Below, piece by piece: positions 24,001 to 35,641 of a DNA stretch of 64,000 nt. The stretch's first letter is position 1, and each line of letters starts with the position of its first letter. The notes under the pieces are model-generated. The model saw nothing but the letters and a program-made list of their open reading frames with translations, made no database searches and was not told the DNA's origin. The stretch spans positions 6,614,001-6,678,000 of the forward strand of contig NC_081811.1 in NCBI RefSeq assembly GCF_030704535.1, read 5' to 3'. This DNA comes from Vitis vinifera. Taxonomy: Eukaryota; Streptophyta; Magnoliopsida; Vitales; Vitaceae. Made by a program: the position numbers and the translations under genes.

Positions 24001-27000
24001 TCTCTTTGACCTAAGTAGTAAAACCCAACATAAAATAAGTACCATGCTATTATTAATTAAGAAAATACAACAGTAGAAAACCTATAAGCTGACAATATAA
24101 ATAATAGTGCTCACATCCTCAGTGGCCGCTGAAATCTTCTCCTTCACATTGGCAGAAACCTGCATATCACATAATGGCCAAATAAATTAAAATAATTAAC
24201 ATGGTTGGACTAGAGCAGTTTCTTTTATTAGTAAGCATGGAAAAGGTATGTACAGTTACTAAGATGAGTTCTAATAAGGAAAAGCAAGAATGATATATAA
24301 GTTAGAGATTAATGAAGAATAGTGTAGAATGAAGGCCTTGAGAAAAAGTCACATCTGTGAAAAGGTCAACCATTTGCTTGGATAAGACCTTCTCAGTTCT
24401 TAATAAAGCTTTGTTTCACAAATGGTGTTGGATATTTTTCTTCAGAAAGGGAGCCTCTATGGAGGGGGCACATCATTGGGGAGTTTAGAGAAGAATTGGG
24501 TGGTGGTTGTTCTTGTGGAGGAATGGAGGGGTTTGGGGTCAGGTTGTAGAAGGCTAAAAGGAGAGGATGCAAAGATCTTAAGAATGAAACGAGTTTGGTT
24601 GAGGGGGATGGCAGGAAAGTTAAGGCTTCACAGGAAATTTGATGTGAGAATATGCCTCTAAGAACCTCTCTCCCCTCTTTGTCCTCTTCCCCCCTCTTTG
24701 TTTTCCATTGTTGATTCTAAAGATGATTGGGTTGTAGATGTGGAAGGACTCAAGTAGGATAGGGTAGCCACTGGATCTATTCTTGGGGGTACCCTCCAAA
24801 AAAAAAAAAAAAAAGGAAAGTGTGTTCCTCTCTATAAGAAGGGTGTGTTCTGAGGTGTGAAGTACAAGAGAAGGGACGTCATAATTGGGTTAAATAAGCA
24901 CCTTTCTTTTTCTTTTTTTTTAATATTTTATAGTTCCATGATTGGGAGTAGTAAAGGGTCACGGTTTTTCTTAAAAAGCTTCAGGAGAGAGTAGGTATGA
25001 GAATGGTTAGTATAGGCTGGTTTGGAAAGATTCTAAAGAAGGAAGATTTTGCTTCAAAGCCTTTTACTCGAGGGAGACAGGATTTTCCCTGTGAAGCAAG
25101 TATGAAACTCCAGGATCCCACAAAAGTAGAGCTCTTTGCATTGGGAAGTTGTGTGGGGGAGAATCTTGACTTTACATCAGTTAAAAAGAAGAGGATGAAC
25201 TGCGGTGAAAAGTTGCATCTTTGCAAGGTGCAATAAAATTAGTCAACCATCTCAATAGAAGTGACTTTGGATCATTTAAAAAAAACAAGCATGGATTCTG
25301 GTGAACAATTGTTTTATGTGTAAATGAGTAAAAGAATCAACTAACCATCTACTCATGCATTGTGGGAAAGCTAGGGGGTTGGAGAATCTTTTATTCTCTC
25401 TTTGTGATATTTCTTAGATGCTCCCTCGTTTGGTGAAAAGTTGTTATTGGGATGGCATGAGGGTTTTGTGGTGAAGAAGCATAGTAGAGCAGGGACAACA
25501 ACTCCTTTGTGCCTTTTCTAGACAATTTGAGAGAATGAAAATAGAAGATATTTTGGAGAAGTGGAATGGATTTTTATTTATAAGAATTTAGAGAAGTGGA
25601 ATGGATAGAACTATCACTGAAAATTTCCCTTATGTGCACCTTTTTCATTGGCCTTATCAACCTCCTCATGCTGATCATTGTACTGTTGCAGATTTTATTG
25701 ATTGTAAATAATAGTTTGACGTCAAGTACATGTTTTTTTTTTTTTTGGGAGGGGGTTGGGGTTGAGGGGGCCTCCTCTCCAACTATCGATGCCCTTTGTA
25801 ACATCCCACCCCACCCCCTCCCCCCCACCCACAACTCTTTTGTTAGGAGCATTTTATCATTCTTTGCCTATCAGAAGATATATAAAAGAAATAAAAACTA
25901 AATTAAAATAAAACAAGAGAGAGAGGGGGGGAAAAAGATGAAGAAGAATCAACTAACCACATTTTCTTACACTGGGAAAAAGCCAAGAACTTTGTGGCAA
26001 CTGTTATTCTCTTTGTTTGGAGTAATGTAGGTGTTAGTCTCTTTGATAAAAGAAACTTTATTGAGTTGGCAATGAGGTTTTGTGGGAAGAATTATCAGTA
26101 AGCATAGAGGTCTGTCTCATTGTGCTTATTTTAAGACTATGAAATTAGAGGAATCATAGATTGTTTGCAAACTGGAGCATTCAGACCCTGCACTTAAAAA
26201 TTCATTCCTTCCTACCTTTCCTTTTTCAGTCTAGAAAATTCTTGAATGAGTCCCCTTTGCCATTTTTAAACTTTATTGAATAGTTGGGCTCTAGTTAAAG
26301 TGAGGTGCATTTGTTTTTTCCTTCCTTTTTGTTGATTGTTTGGCTACCATTGTGTACCACATATGTAATTTGGTTGCACTTTTTGTTAGATGTTTTTAAT
26401 ATAACTTTTGTTTGCCTTTTGAAAAAGAGTATCATCTTCAAAGGCTAAATCAAAAGGTGCCTATCAAACAAACACATGCACACACACCTTACTTACCAGC
26501 TACAATGAAACAAGAATGCCAATGTCATTAAATGCAAATTCTCATCCACAAAGTGGGAAGAAGCTAGAATGTGTTGGTTAAATTTTACTCTGAGGTTAAA
26601 ATCCAAAAAACATTGGTCACCCACATACACAGAGACACCCACCCATCTTTTGTTGTCCCAAGAACTTTGTTTGGTGCACTCAGGTCTAGGCTGGGTTGCT
26701 AAGGCTTGGGAGGAAGACGAAGTTGGGGGTAGCTAGGGGCTTCATTTTAACAGACACCTTAATGATTGGGAGGTGGGAGAAGTAGAAAGCTTATTAAGCA
26801 AGCTTCATCCTTTGACCATTAGAAGAGGTGTAGATGACTTGCTCCAGTGGAAAGAGAACAAGAATGGGACCTTTTCTGTCAAGTCTTTTTATAGCTTACT
26901 CTCAAGGGGCACAAAGCCCCCATTCCCGGCTAGAACTGTTTGGACGTCTTGGGTTCCAATTAGGGCTAGCTTCTTTGGGTGGGAAGCAGCTTGGAGCAAG

Positions 27001-30000
27001 CTGCTCACCACTGACCGCCTGAAGAGATTTGGTTGGAGCATCCCCAACAGATTTTTTTGTGCAAATATGAGGAGGAAACCACAAATCACCTTCTTCTGTT
27101 TTGCGAGAAAGCCAGAATGTTATGGCTTCTGATCTTCTCTCTTTTTGGGGTGCAATGGGTGATGCACTCCTCTGTGAAAAGAAACCTCCTAGGTTGGCAT
27201 GGATCTTTTGTGGGCAAGAAAAGGGAGAAAGCTTAGAGAGCTGTCCCCCTCTGCCTGATGTGGACCATCTGAAAAGAAAAGAATAGGAGGGTCTTCGATG
27301 ATATTGAGAGGAACGTTCAAGATATTAAATCCATTTTTTTGTACACTTTTGTGAATTAGGCTAGGGTGTATATAGAGGAACACACTTTGTCTTTGATAAA
27401 TTTCGTAGACTAGCTAGCCACCAAGTAAGGGTCAGGCTTGTTTGTCCCTTTGCTTTTTGCTTCTTTGGATTTGGTATACTCCGTGTATACCCTTTCTCTA
27501 GCCTATTGGCTCTTAATGAATTTACTTTACCTATCAAAAAAAAAAACATACAACCTGGGCCCAAGTTACTGAAACCCACCAAAATATCATATTTTTATAC
27601 AATGTACTGAATGTTTAATATTTTTAATTGGTAGTGCATTTTGGACAACAAGAATTAAAGATGAACCAAACTGAACCATATTAGCCCAAGCCCCAGTCAG
27701 CCAATTTACTAACAACTGAATCAAGGTATGCACATGTAAGGGGAGATATTAAGGCCTCTAGGTGCATGAGATACAAGTAATTAAAATTATTTAATTTGAA
27801 AGAACAGAAAAAAAAATCCATACACAAGTGATACTCATGCAAGAATATGCTCTTAATCACAAGAAGGGAATGGCTCTGTAGATAGAGTTAAATAGCTAAA
27901 AAGGATTCATGTAGCAGACAAAAATATTTGCTATTACCAATTGTTGAGAAACTTGAGTGGAGTTGAATTACAGCTGTGCATAACCATAATAATCACAATG
28001 GAAAAGTAAAATATGAAACGCATACAAAGAAGTGAAACCAGTGGCATCAAACCTTTTCAAGCATCAAAGGTAAGCCAGAAAATCCATAAAATAAAACAAA
28101 TCCATAAACTGAGTTATAAAGCCCCAGACAAATTAACATGGTAAAAGCAGCAATATTGTAGACATAGAGGAAACAGGGAGTTATTATGCCTCGTTTCAAG
28201 ATGAAAATACTCATCACAGAAACAAGAGCATCCCGAGGAACCAAAAAAATGTGTAGCAGAACATCTCAAAGAAAACATAACAACATGCATTATACTTCAC
28301 AAGAATGAGTTGCTATCTGTAAGCATGGGCCAAGATAGTGTCATTAGGATCAGTGCAGCACATGAAGAGAGATTCAAATCAAACCTTCTTTGCTGTAGCT
28401 TCAGCCTCCGTCCACACGCCATCCACATGCTTGTACAGCTGCTCTGTTGTCTGCTTCGTTCTGCATTCGCCAGTACCAGCTCAGGGCCTCCATTGAAGTG
28501 CCTTCCCAGCCTTGACATACAACAGTATGTCTCAGCCTATCAACTAATAAAGCAAAATTTACGTAAGATACAAAGTTACTGCGTTACAGAATTACCTAAC
28601 TTTCAGCTCTTCTTTCACCCCTTTGAGCTCCTCTGCTTTCTCCTTCAGCTCCTTGACTGTCTGTTGAAATTCCGAATTTCTGCCACCAAGTGACAGGAAA
28701 GTAAAGATGACTTATGAAATGATTATCCTTGTATTAAAAACTAAAATCAAACTTGCAAAAATAGAGCAGTCTATTTGGTTGCAAAGAAAACTAACAGGTC
28801 ATTTGTTAAATTTTTTTCCCCACAAAACAGTGGGAGAAGAGAAGATTTGTAAACAAGTCAAATTTTACAATTTAGCAGAAGGTCTAAAAGTTTTGCAATA
28901 ACCACAATTTCTTCCTTCACATTGTTGCATAATAAGACAGAAGAAACACAATGGGAGTTCCCTTCTCTTGCCTTACTTCCCCTTTTTATTTTCTGTTGCA
29001 CTGCACTTCTAGATAATTAGCCAAATAGAGTGTAAATAAAAAGAAAAGAAATGCAATTCTGAATATTGTATTTAATACTGTTGTGTTCTAAAATAACTAA
29101 CAAAAGTAACAAAGCATAAGAGGGGGAAAAAAGCTATGGAAACCCAATTGAACAAAGCTAAAGGAATGATAGCAGCAATTTACAAAAAGAGAAAAAAAAA
29201 ACCCAATTACTTCCACTTTTGTGAAATTGGGGGACCCAACCATACAAGTTAATCATATTTCAAATTGACATTTAGAGTCAACAAAACATTTCATCTTAAT
29301 TTAGAATTCATTATAAGACAAAGAGAGAGGGGCTCCTTCTAACAAATTTAGTGCTCAATACAATGCATTTGACAATGTGTTATAGTAATCTTTCAAATTT
29401 TCATCTTCACTGGAAAGTATGAATGAAAGATTCAACAAAACTCTGCTCACTTATCGCATAAAACTGAAGCACTTCACATCTTAATTCCAACTATATCTTA
29501 AATCGGCAGCAGTTGAACTGAAAATTGAGCACTAAAGAATTTCCTTGCAAGGTTTTCAGCTTTATTAAACAATTGTTGATTTGACGATCACCCCAGCTAA
29601 GCCAAACCTCAGTTATCAAACAATAAAAAGGTACAATATTCCTATATTTCCTCAGCAACCAAACAGACCTTCATCGAATATTATCTTATAGAAGAATATT
29701 GCCACACAACCAACAAATAAAAAACCGAAATAAAATCAAACAAACTACAATATCCAGATACAAAATACATATGCATACATAAACATAAATACCTGTTAAC
29801 TTCGCCTTTTATTTTATTGGAGAACTCATTGAAGACACTGAATCCACGATAACCAGAACATCCATTTGGAGATATCAATCGTAGCCTTGCACTTGAAGCC
29901 TATAAAAAGCATCGCAACCCCCAAAAAAACAGAAAAACAAAAACAGAACCAGAAAACATCAGAGTCCAATCTTTGCACAATGAAAACAATACAAGCATTA

Positions 30001-30101
30001 AACTTAGGATTTTGAGGACGAACCTGTTGAGAAGAGAGTAGATGGAGAAGAAGGGGCTGTTTGGAGAGGTATAGATCTCGAACCAGCTTTCTGCTACCCA
30101 T
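18027..30101 (-). CDS. TIM44: Mitochondrial inner-membrane translocase subunit TIM44, 485 aa
   Basis: Fourteen exons, read right to left: 30101-30024, 29899-29793, 28679-28596, 28460-28385, 24159-24115, 24010-23591, 23492-23424, 21258-21194, 21084-21016, 20918-20846, 20696-20592, 19314-19243, 19166-19104, 18158-18027. They sum to 1458 nt, frame kept throughout. The start is [15 protein letters not shown], an Arg-rich presequence suiting mitochondrial import. A Lys/Glu-rich coiled-coil part follows (exons 3-6). The C-terminal Tim44 domain runs from about [16 protein letters not shown] to the end and includes [13 protein letters not shown] and [17 protein letters not shown]. In the family, TIM44 anchors mtHsp70 to the TIM23 channel at the matrix face. 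The length is close to the Arabidopsis TIM44 proteins. Intron 6 starts with GC (GCAAGT) instead of GT. Intron 4 is about 4.2 kb and holds LINE debris. Confidence 0.93.
18598..18864. mobile_element. Candidate MITE in the last TIM44 intron
   Basis: About 267 bp bounded by imperfect inverted ends: TTGTTTGGATCTTGGAAAG at the left and CTTTCCATGATCCAACAG at the right. The interior is rich in TTTTCC/GGAAAA. No clear target-site duplication was seen. Confidence 0.5.
19926..20232. mobile_element. Candidate MITE in TIM44 intron 11
   Basis: Ends TATGTTTGGTTCCTGGAAA (left) and TTTCTAGAAATCGAACATA (right) are imperfect inverted repeats. The interior resembles the 18598-18864 element in its TTTTCC-rich make-up, suggesting one family. 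The target-site duplication is not clear. Confidence 0.5.
21846..22000 (-). mobile_element. Short retroposon insertion with perfect 15-bp TSD
   Basis: 155 bp beginning with a T run, so the poly-A end is on the minus strand. It is flanked by identical 15-bp direct repeats AGACTGCATTTCAGA (21831-21845 and 22001-22015). This is the signature of target-primed reverse transcription. The body resembles a 5'-truncated LINE 3' end rather than a tRNA-headed SINE. It lies in TIM44 intron 7, same strand as the gene. Confidence 0.85.
22818..22925 (+). mobile_element. Possible LINE 3'-end relic
   Basis: A GCTTCATATGCTCCCTGTG segment followed by a CAATATATCTATATTTC run and a short A tail resembles the terminal segment of the LINE at 26650-27546. 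No target-site duplication was identified. Confidence 0.35.
24420..25600 (+). mobile_element. Decayed LINE fragment 1 in TIM44 intron 4
   Basis: Broken forward frames recall plant LINE ORF2 downstream of the RT core. Around 24440-24660 the pattern fits the segment before the zinc-binding region (GGNGRKV-like, here GMAGKLRL). Around 25120-25560 lie [17 protein letters not shown] and [13 protein letters not shown]-like text, typical of the zf-RVT domain. Frameshifts and stops are frequent. It runs antisense to TIM44. Confidence 0.55.
25920..26430 (+). mobile_element. Decayed LINE fragment 2 in TIM44 intron 4
   Basis: A second zf-RVT-like tail: a forward frame with an ESTNH-type motif and then an LLFSLFGV-like segment, followed by non-coding 3' sequence. 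Similar to fragments 1 and 3 and in the same direction, but more degraded. Ends are uncertain. Confidence 0.45.
26650..27546 (+). mobile_element. LINE 3' fragment with zf-RVT domain and poly-A tail
   Basis: The 119-residue ORF at 26773-27132 carries the domain after plant LINE reverse transcriptase: [12 protein letters not shown], then [20 protein letters not shown] and [11 protein letters not shown]. The zinc-binding part goes on in another frame as [19 protein letters not shown] (from 27072), so one frameshift separates them. The element ends in an A run after TTTACCTATC (27525-27546). The RT core and endonuclease are missing (5' truncation). Antisense to TIM44. Confidence 0.85.
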
Positions 30102-33100
30102 CAAAGGATGATTTTCTTGAGAAAATTCAGATTTTTCTCAAGGAAGAGGGAGCAGCGTTGTGACTTGTGAGAGAAAACCTAACGTACCTGAAGGGCGTGT
30201 TAGGGTATGTTTGGGAACCTGGATAAAATAGGTATAGAAACAGGATTAGAATTTAGAAATAGCTTTTTTCTCAAGAAAAGAAGATACTCGCGAAAGATTT
30301 GAAGGAAAACCCAAACACTGCTTTTTGCGAAGGATCAGAAAGCGTAATGACCTATTCCTGGTGGGAATACGCTACATCTGTAGCCAAACAATCGGCTAGG
30401 GTTTCCGACTTTGACCTTTCACATTCATTTTGTTTTACAATTAAAAAAATATACGGGCCATTTTAGTACTTTCATTCAAAAATACTTTAAATAATCCACG
30501 TTTAAAAAAATCACTTTTTTCTCTTTTAAATATTCATGATGAGATTTTTGTTTGTAAATTTTTTTATTTAATAAAAGTGAGATTAAATTTATCTTTTATA
30601 AGTGTATTTTACAAATATTGTTATTGAGAAAATAAAGATATTTTAATATTTTTAAAAATTTTAATTTAAATTCTAAATTTTATTTTTATAAAATGTATTT
30701 AAATTATATATCTTAAATAAAACTTTACTTTTTCTTAAATATTTAGCTAAATTACATAGACTTCCTTTTAGGTAAAAGTAACAATTTTGGCACGTGTGAA
30801 AATTATTAGTTTAACTCATATAAATTTATTAATTTTATATATTTAAAAATCATAAAAATAAAAAATATATTTAAATTATAAATATGATATGGTTTAAAAA
30901 TTAAATAACTAAAAAAATATTTCCTTAAAAAGATTAAAAATATTTTGTAATAAAAACATTAAATGAAATAATAAATAAAGATAAAATAAAATTTTAAGTT
31001 ATTTTATAAATTCCTAAACTTATTAAATTAAGATTTTTTAAAAATTAAAATAAATTTTGAAAGTTAAAGTACCAAAATCCCATGAGTGATTTGATTTTCA
31101 TAACATTAAATATTAAAAACTACATCACATAAGAGATTTGGACCCTTTTGACAACTGTTTTTAGAATAATTTTTTGCTCTCCATAACAAAAAAAAAACAT
31201 AGGAAGCATGTTTAATAATAAAAACCTACTTTCTATTTTATATTCTTAAGAACAAAAAATAAAATATTTTCATAGAATATTTTTTAGTTGTTGTTTTTTG
31301 TTATTTTCACTTCTTTTTTTTTAGGGTTGTTTTAAGAAATGATTATATAAATATTTAAAATGATTAAAAACAAAATACTATATATAAAAATTATTTTTAA
31401 AACATATTTAAAAATATTAAAAACATGTTAAAAATATTTTAAATTTTCATACAAACTTTTTTTTTATAAAAATCAAAAAACAATTTTTAAAAACTACTTT
31501 TTAAAATTGTTTTTGAAAACAATTACCAAACAAGGTTTTGATCTTCTTACATGTATTTTGTTTTTTGTTTTTTTTTTTTACTCTCATTTTCTTTTTATTC
31601 TGTTGATATCATCCAATGGTTTTCTTTTCTTATTTTAATCTTTTTTCATGGTAGATTATTTTCAAATAAATTATTTTAAATAGAGATGCAAATATATAAA
31701 AAAGAAAAGATATATTCTTATATAGAATAAAAGAAGGAAAAAATTAATATAAACATTATAATAATTAATATATTCTTTTAATACTTTTATCAAAATAAAT
31801 AATTATCCTTTCTTGAGTAAATTCTAAATTGTAATCTCATTTTTAATGTTTTAGTTATAATTTAATCTCTACTTTTATATCATTTATATTATTTTTACAT
31901 TACTTTTATTTGTATTAGGCTACAACTCAAGCGATATAGTTGAATTGATGACTAACTTAAACTCAATTCAAATTCAATTAAATTGAAGTACTCAACTCAA
32001 CTTTATTTTTCTAAACTCAAGTTGAACTCAAATTACTTGAGTTAAACTTGGGTTAGTTGAGTTAAATTTGAATTGATTGAGTTAAACTAGAGTTAAGTTA
32101 ATTGGATTGATTATGTTGCAAGATTAAAAAATCATTTAATTTTTTAAAAACTTTTTTTATATATATATATTTATACCGAAATTCAAATAACAAATAATAC
32201 AAAATTTCAAGATTACAACAAAAAAGTAAAAATAAGTTTATATATATTTTTTAAAAAATTAAAAAGTATATAATATAATTATAATTTGATTTTTTTTCTT
32301 TAAAATCTAAAAAGAAAATGAATATTATTATAGAGGATAATAAATATTATAAAAATATTAAATGAGTTAGACTCGGGTTGTCTAAACCTTGACCCAAGCC
32401 CAACACAAATTGAGTTTGGATGAGACTTAATCCAAGTTCAACTTCAAATATAGAAAATATTTGTCTAAACCCATCCAAATGTCAAATTGAGTTCAAGTTG
32501 GGTTGGGCTAATTCGTAGAAATTGCATCCCTAATTTGTGAAAACAAAAAATGTTTTGATAATTAATAATTTTTCTTTAATTATATAACAAATTTCAATTT
32601 TAAGATAATTTAGATTTTATGATAGATTTATTATATTTGATTGTGTGGAGACGTTAACTAATAAAAAATGGTTGATGATTTAATTTTTTAAATAAATTAG
32701 ACTCTTAATTATATTTATGGTCAAAGTAAAGTCAAAATAGTTGAACAAATATTTCTTTTTCATATTTTTACAATCCAAAAAGAGGGGATTATTTCCATTT
32801 CAAATTTTTTACATATCAAAACTGAATGACTGAATTGAAATTCTTTTTTTTTTTTCAAATATTATTAATTGAATTATTTTTCAAATATTTTCATAATATT
32901 CAATAGTTTAATCTTACATATACCCTGTATATAGTTTTGTGCAAAATGAAACCTCTTAATAGTGAGGTTAACTTCAAGTAGAATTACTTGGAAAGAGAAA
33001 GCCACATCAAGTTAGAAAGAGAGCTTCATGGCATAAATAAGAGAAATATGAGTGAAAATGGGGGAGAGTTTTTGAGGGAGGCTAAGGTGGGGCAAAAAGG

Positions 33101-33266
33101 CCTAAAAGGGATGCAACCAAAACAGGAGGCTAATTGGGTAATTGAGAAATTAATCCCACACTTCATCTTCCTCCATCCGCACCAAAATCCAACCCAAGTA
33201 CACCGTCACACACCACAAATACACTGTTAAACACCACAACAGAGCTTCAAACAAAAGGGGTGAAAG
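30102..33266. other. AT-rich intergenic region with repeat debris
   Basis: Upstream flank of TIM44 and downstream flank of the small secreted-protein gene. 30480-31920 is almost pure A/T with no ORF. 31920-32110 is a run of ACTCAA/GAGTT-type repeats and 32360-32500 carries related GGGTT/CCCAA motifs; a GCATCCC near 32525 suggests a decayed MITE end. No gene is supported. Confidence 0.45.
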
Positions 33267-33841
33267 CTAATTACAAGCCTCATTGGCGATGGAGAAGTGT
33301 TCTGCCTGAAGAGCTGCAGCCTCCTCAGAGACCAATGCCTGTATGAGCAGAGTCTTCACTTCCCACGCTGAGTAAGGAAACCCTTTTCTCGCATATGAGT
33401 TTATCAGCGCCGCACTCGTCTGCTTCAGCAGCCCATGGAACACGTTCTCAACGCTCTCGTCTTGAGCCGTCGCTTCCAACAGAGTCATGTCCGATCTGAA
33501 CCGTTCAGACGCTCTGGAACCGAAAACCTTCGCCACCGTCGATGTCTGCGGCACCATCCTCGGCCATGCCTCTTTCCTGCTGCCCCAGTACCTGTTCACG
33601 CCATTTAGTGTTTATCCACAGCGAATCTCTCCCTGGGTAACGAGAAAAATGGACAAAAAGGAGAAAAATGGAGAGCTCGATGTGGGTTTGGAGAGAGATC
33701 TTACTGGGGTGTGCACCTGCCTCTGCTTCTTGTATAGAGAAACCCAGGCCTCCATTGGGTCTGTGCTGCTGTAGCTGTAACTGCAAAGCACGAAAGGAAA
33801 AGAATGAGAACGAGTGTACTTAGTGGAGCAGAGCTTTCCAT
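33267..33841 (-). CDS. Small secreted protein of unknown function, 153 aa
   Basis: Two exons: 33841-33705 and 33591-33267, joined at phase 2 (CA|G, Gln) across a GT-AG intron of 113 bp, total 462 nt. Exon 1 starts MESSAPLSTLVLILFLSCFA and gives a classic signal peptide with cleavage likely near AVTATAAQ. The mature part begins TQWRPGFLYTRSRGRC and continues in exon 2 with YWGSRKEAWPRMVPQTSTV, ending ...ANEACN. Strong frame continuity and the GC-rich exons in AT-rich DNA support a real gene. I believe similar plant proteins exist but know no function. Secretion is predicted; there is no membrane anchor after the signal peptide. Confidence 0.85.
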
Positions 33842-35439
33842 CTTCACTCTTGAACTAAGATTTCATCTTCTCTGCGGTGCTCTGCAGTTTGGGATCTGAG
33901 AATTTGAGATCTGTTGAGCTGGGTTTCGTTCAAATACCCACTCTCCGACCACTGACTAATGCCTGTTTTGTTTTATATGTATTATTTATCTTGGGTTACA
34001 GTGCCATTTTCACTGTACTTTTCAAAATGGAAGTCCTTCTGAGCAAGCAACCGTTATTCTCATTTCAAACAAAGAGAAAAGCATGATACCATTTTCACAT
34101 TGATAGAGGAAGAATAAATATTTTAATTTTTATTAAAATATAAATATTTCTGTTGGGTATTTGTCTTTATTTTTAAAAATAAAAAAAAAATTTAAATTTT
34201 AAATTTTAATTATTTATTATCTTAAAAAACCTGATTAATGAAACGGATATGTTCCTCTACTCAATTTCTATAAAGGATAGGGTTGGAAAAATAATTATTG
34301 AAAATTATCATTTTGTAAACATGGTTTTATCCACTTAGCCTCAATTCTAGTTTTTGTCGATGAATCTAATTTTTTGAAATCACACTTCACACCCACCCTC
34401 ACTTTCATTTATTACTTGTAGAGGTTGTGGGGAGTAGAATCAGGGATGTTCATAAATGTTATATTTGACTTTCAGAGTTGCATTTCACCATCGCCAGATT
34501 CGAAGCACTCCCAAACTGGGCCTAAGAGCGTGAAGGTCATCAATATACTTATTCAAAATATTCAGAGTTCATAAGTATGATGTAATAATAATGGGTGTCC
34601 TTGTCAAAAGTGTGAAATGGATGTTTGATATTAAGTAATGTATTCATAATGGGGTCAGTGATTCGATCGAAAACATTATCGAATCACAATTCAGTGATCT
34701 GGATAATTAAATCCATCATATCATAAATATATATTTTCATATATTATTAAAATTAAAAAATAATAAATTCTATCTAAATTTTATATAATAAATTATTGGT
34801 TGGTGCAAGTATCGAAGGTGGTCCACTAGATTGGTGTGGGTTTGGAGTTCCTAGGATACCATCGAGGGGTGGCTGCTGTTGGGAGAGCAACATCCAACTA
34901 GTGGTGTGGCTACTGACAACAATGGGCAGTTCATCAAAATGAGATTTTATACTCATCAAAATGAGATTTTATATTCATCAAAATGATGTCGTTTTGATAT
35001 TGGAAAAAATAAAATAAAATTAATTGAATTGTCCATTTCGCCGGTTGGACCATCAATTTAATTGATCTAATTCCAATTCAATTTAGATCGGACCAAACCA
35101 AAATTGTGACAAACTGATGGTCGAACCGGTCGGTTGGATTTGATTTTTAAAACCATGAGAAGGTTTAATTCAATTCTTACTGTACAGTGATCGAAGAAAG
35201 GGGGAATCTTTAGAAGAGAGTAAATTCATCCATAGGCCTACACAAACTAATGGCTGAGATTTACCCACTTCATCAGTCTTGTCAACTGCCAACAGAGGAC
35301 CAAGCCACTCCATCATCGATGGTATCTGTTAGGGTTGATGGCCACGATGCTAAGCTCCAAAGTACTGTGTACAAAACCCCACAAAAGGGCCACGTAAACA
35401 AACAAATTTCTATTTGTATCCTTCCGTAAGCAAAGGCCC
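33842..35439. other. Intergenic, repeat debris
   Basis: Upstream of the secreted-protein gene and of legumin gene 1. Around 35020-35160 the text CCGGTTGGACC...AACCGGTCGGTTGG and TTTTTAAAACCATGAG looks like a decayed transposon end common in plant DNA. No coding region seen. Confidence 0.4.
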
Positions 35440-35444
35440 ACCCG

Positions 35445-35586
35445 CATGCATGCTCTTTTTGAACGGATTAGGTGTAACCAGATAGGGTTTAATAGCCATG
35501 CAAATTGAATTGTGTCTCTAGCCTGCTTCTCCAAATATCAGGTACGTGTCAAACCCTAAACCCACTTCCTCCATAATTTATATATC
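35445..35586 (+). promoter_or_regulatory. Seed-type promoter of legumin gene 1
   Basis: In order: an RY repeat CATGCATG (35445-35452), a legumin-box-like AATAGCCATGCAAATTGAAT (35491-35510), an ABRE-like ACGTGTC (35544-35550) and a TATA box TTTATATATC (35577-35586), about 56 bases before the ATG. RY and legumin boxes are known targets of B3 factors (ABI3/FUS3/LEC2 type) in seed storage genes. Expression itself is inferred. Confidence 0.75.
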
Positions 35587-35641
35587 CCTACACTACCCAG
35601 TCCATAACACACTTCTGGGTTGCCTGATCTCTGGTTCCTCC

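Noticed and set aside
23598-24014. 138-aa forward ORF
   Set aside because: Antisense of TIM44 exon 6; the sense frame has clear family signals and splice sites.
33505-33786. 93-aa minus-strand ORF starting MQLQLQQHR
   Set aside because: It is an alternative frame across exon 1 and the intron of the secreted-protein gene; the frame with the signal peptide and spliced join is better supported.
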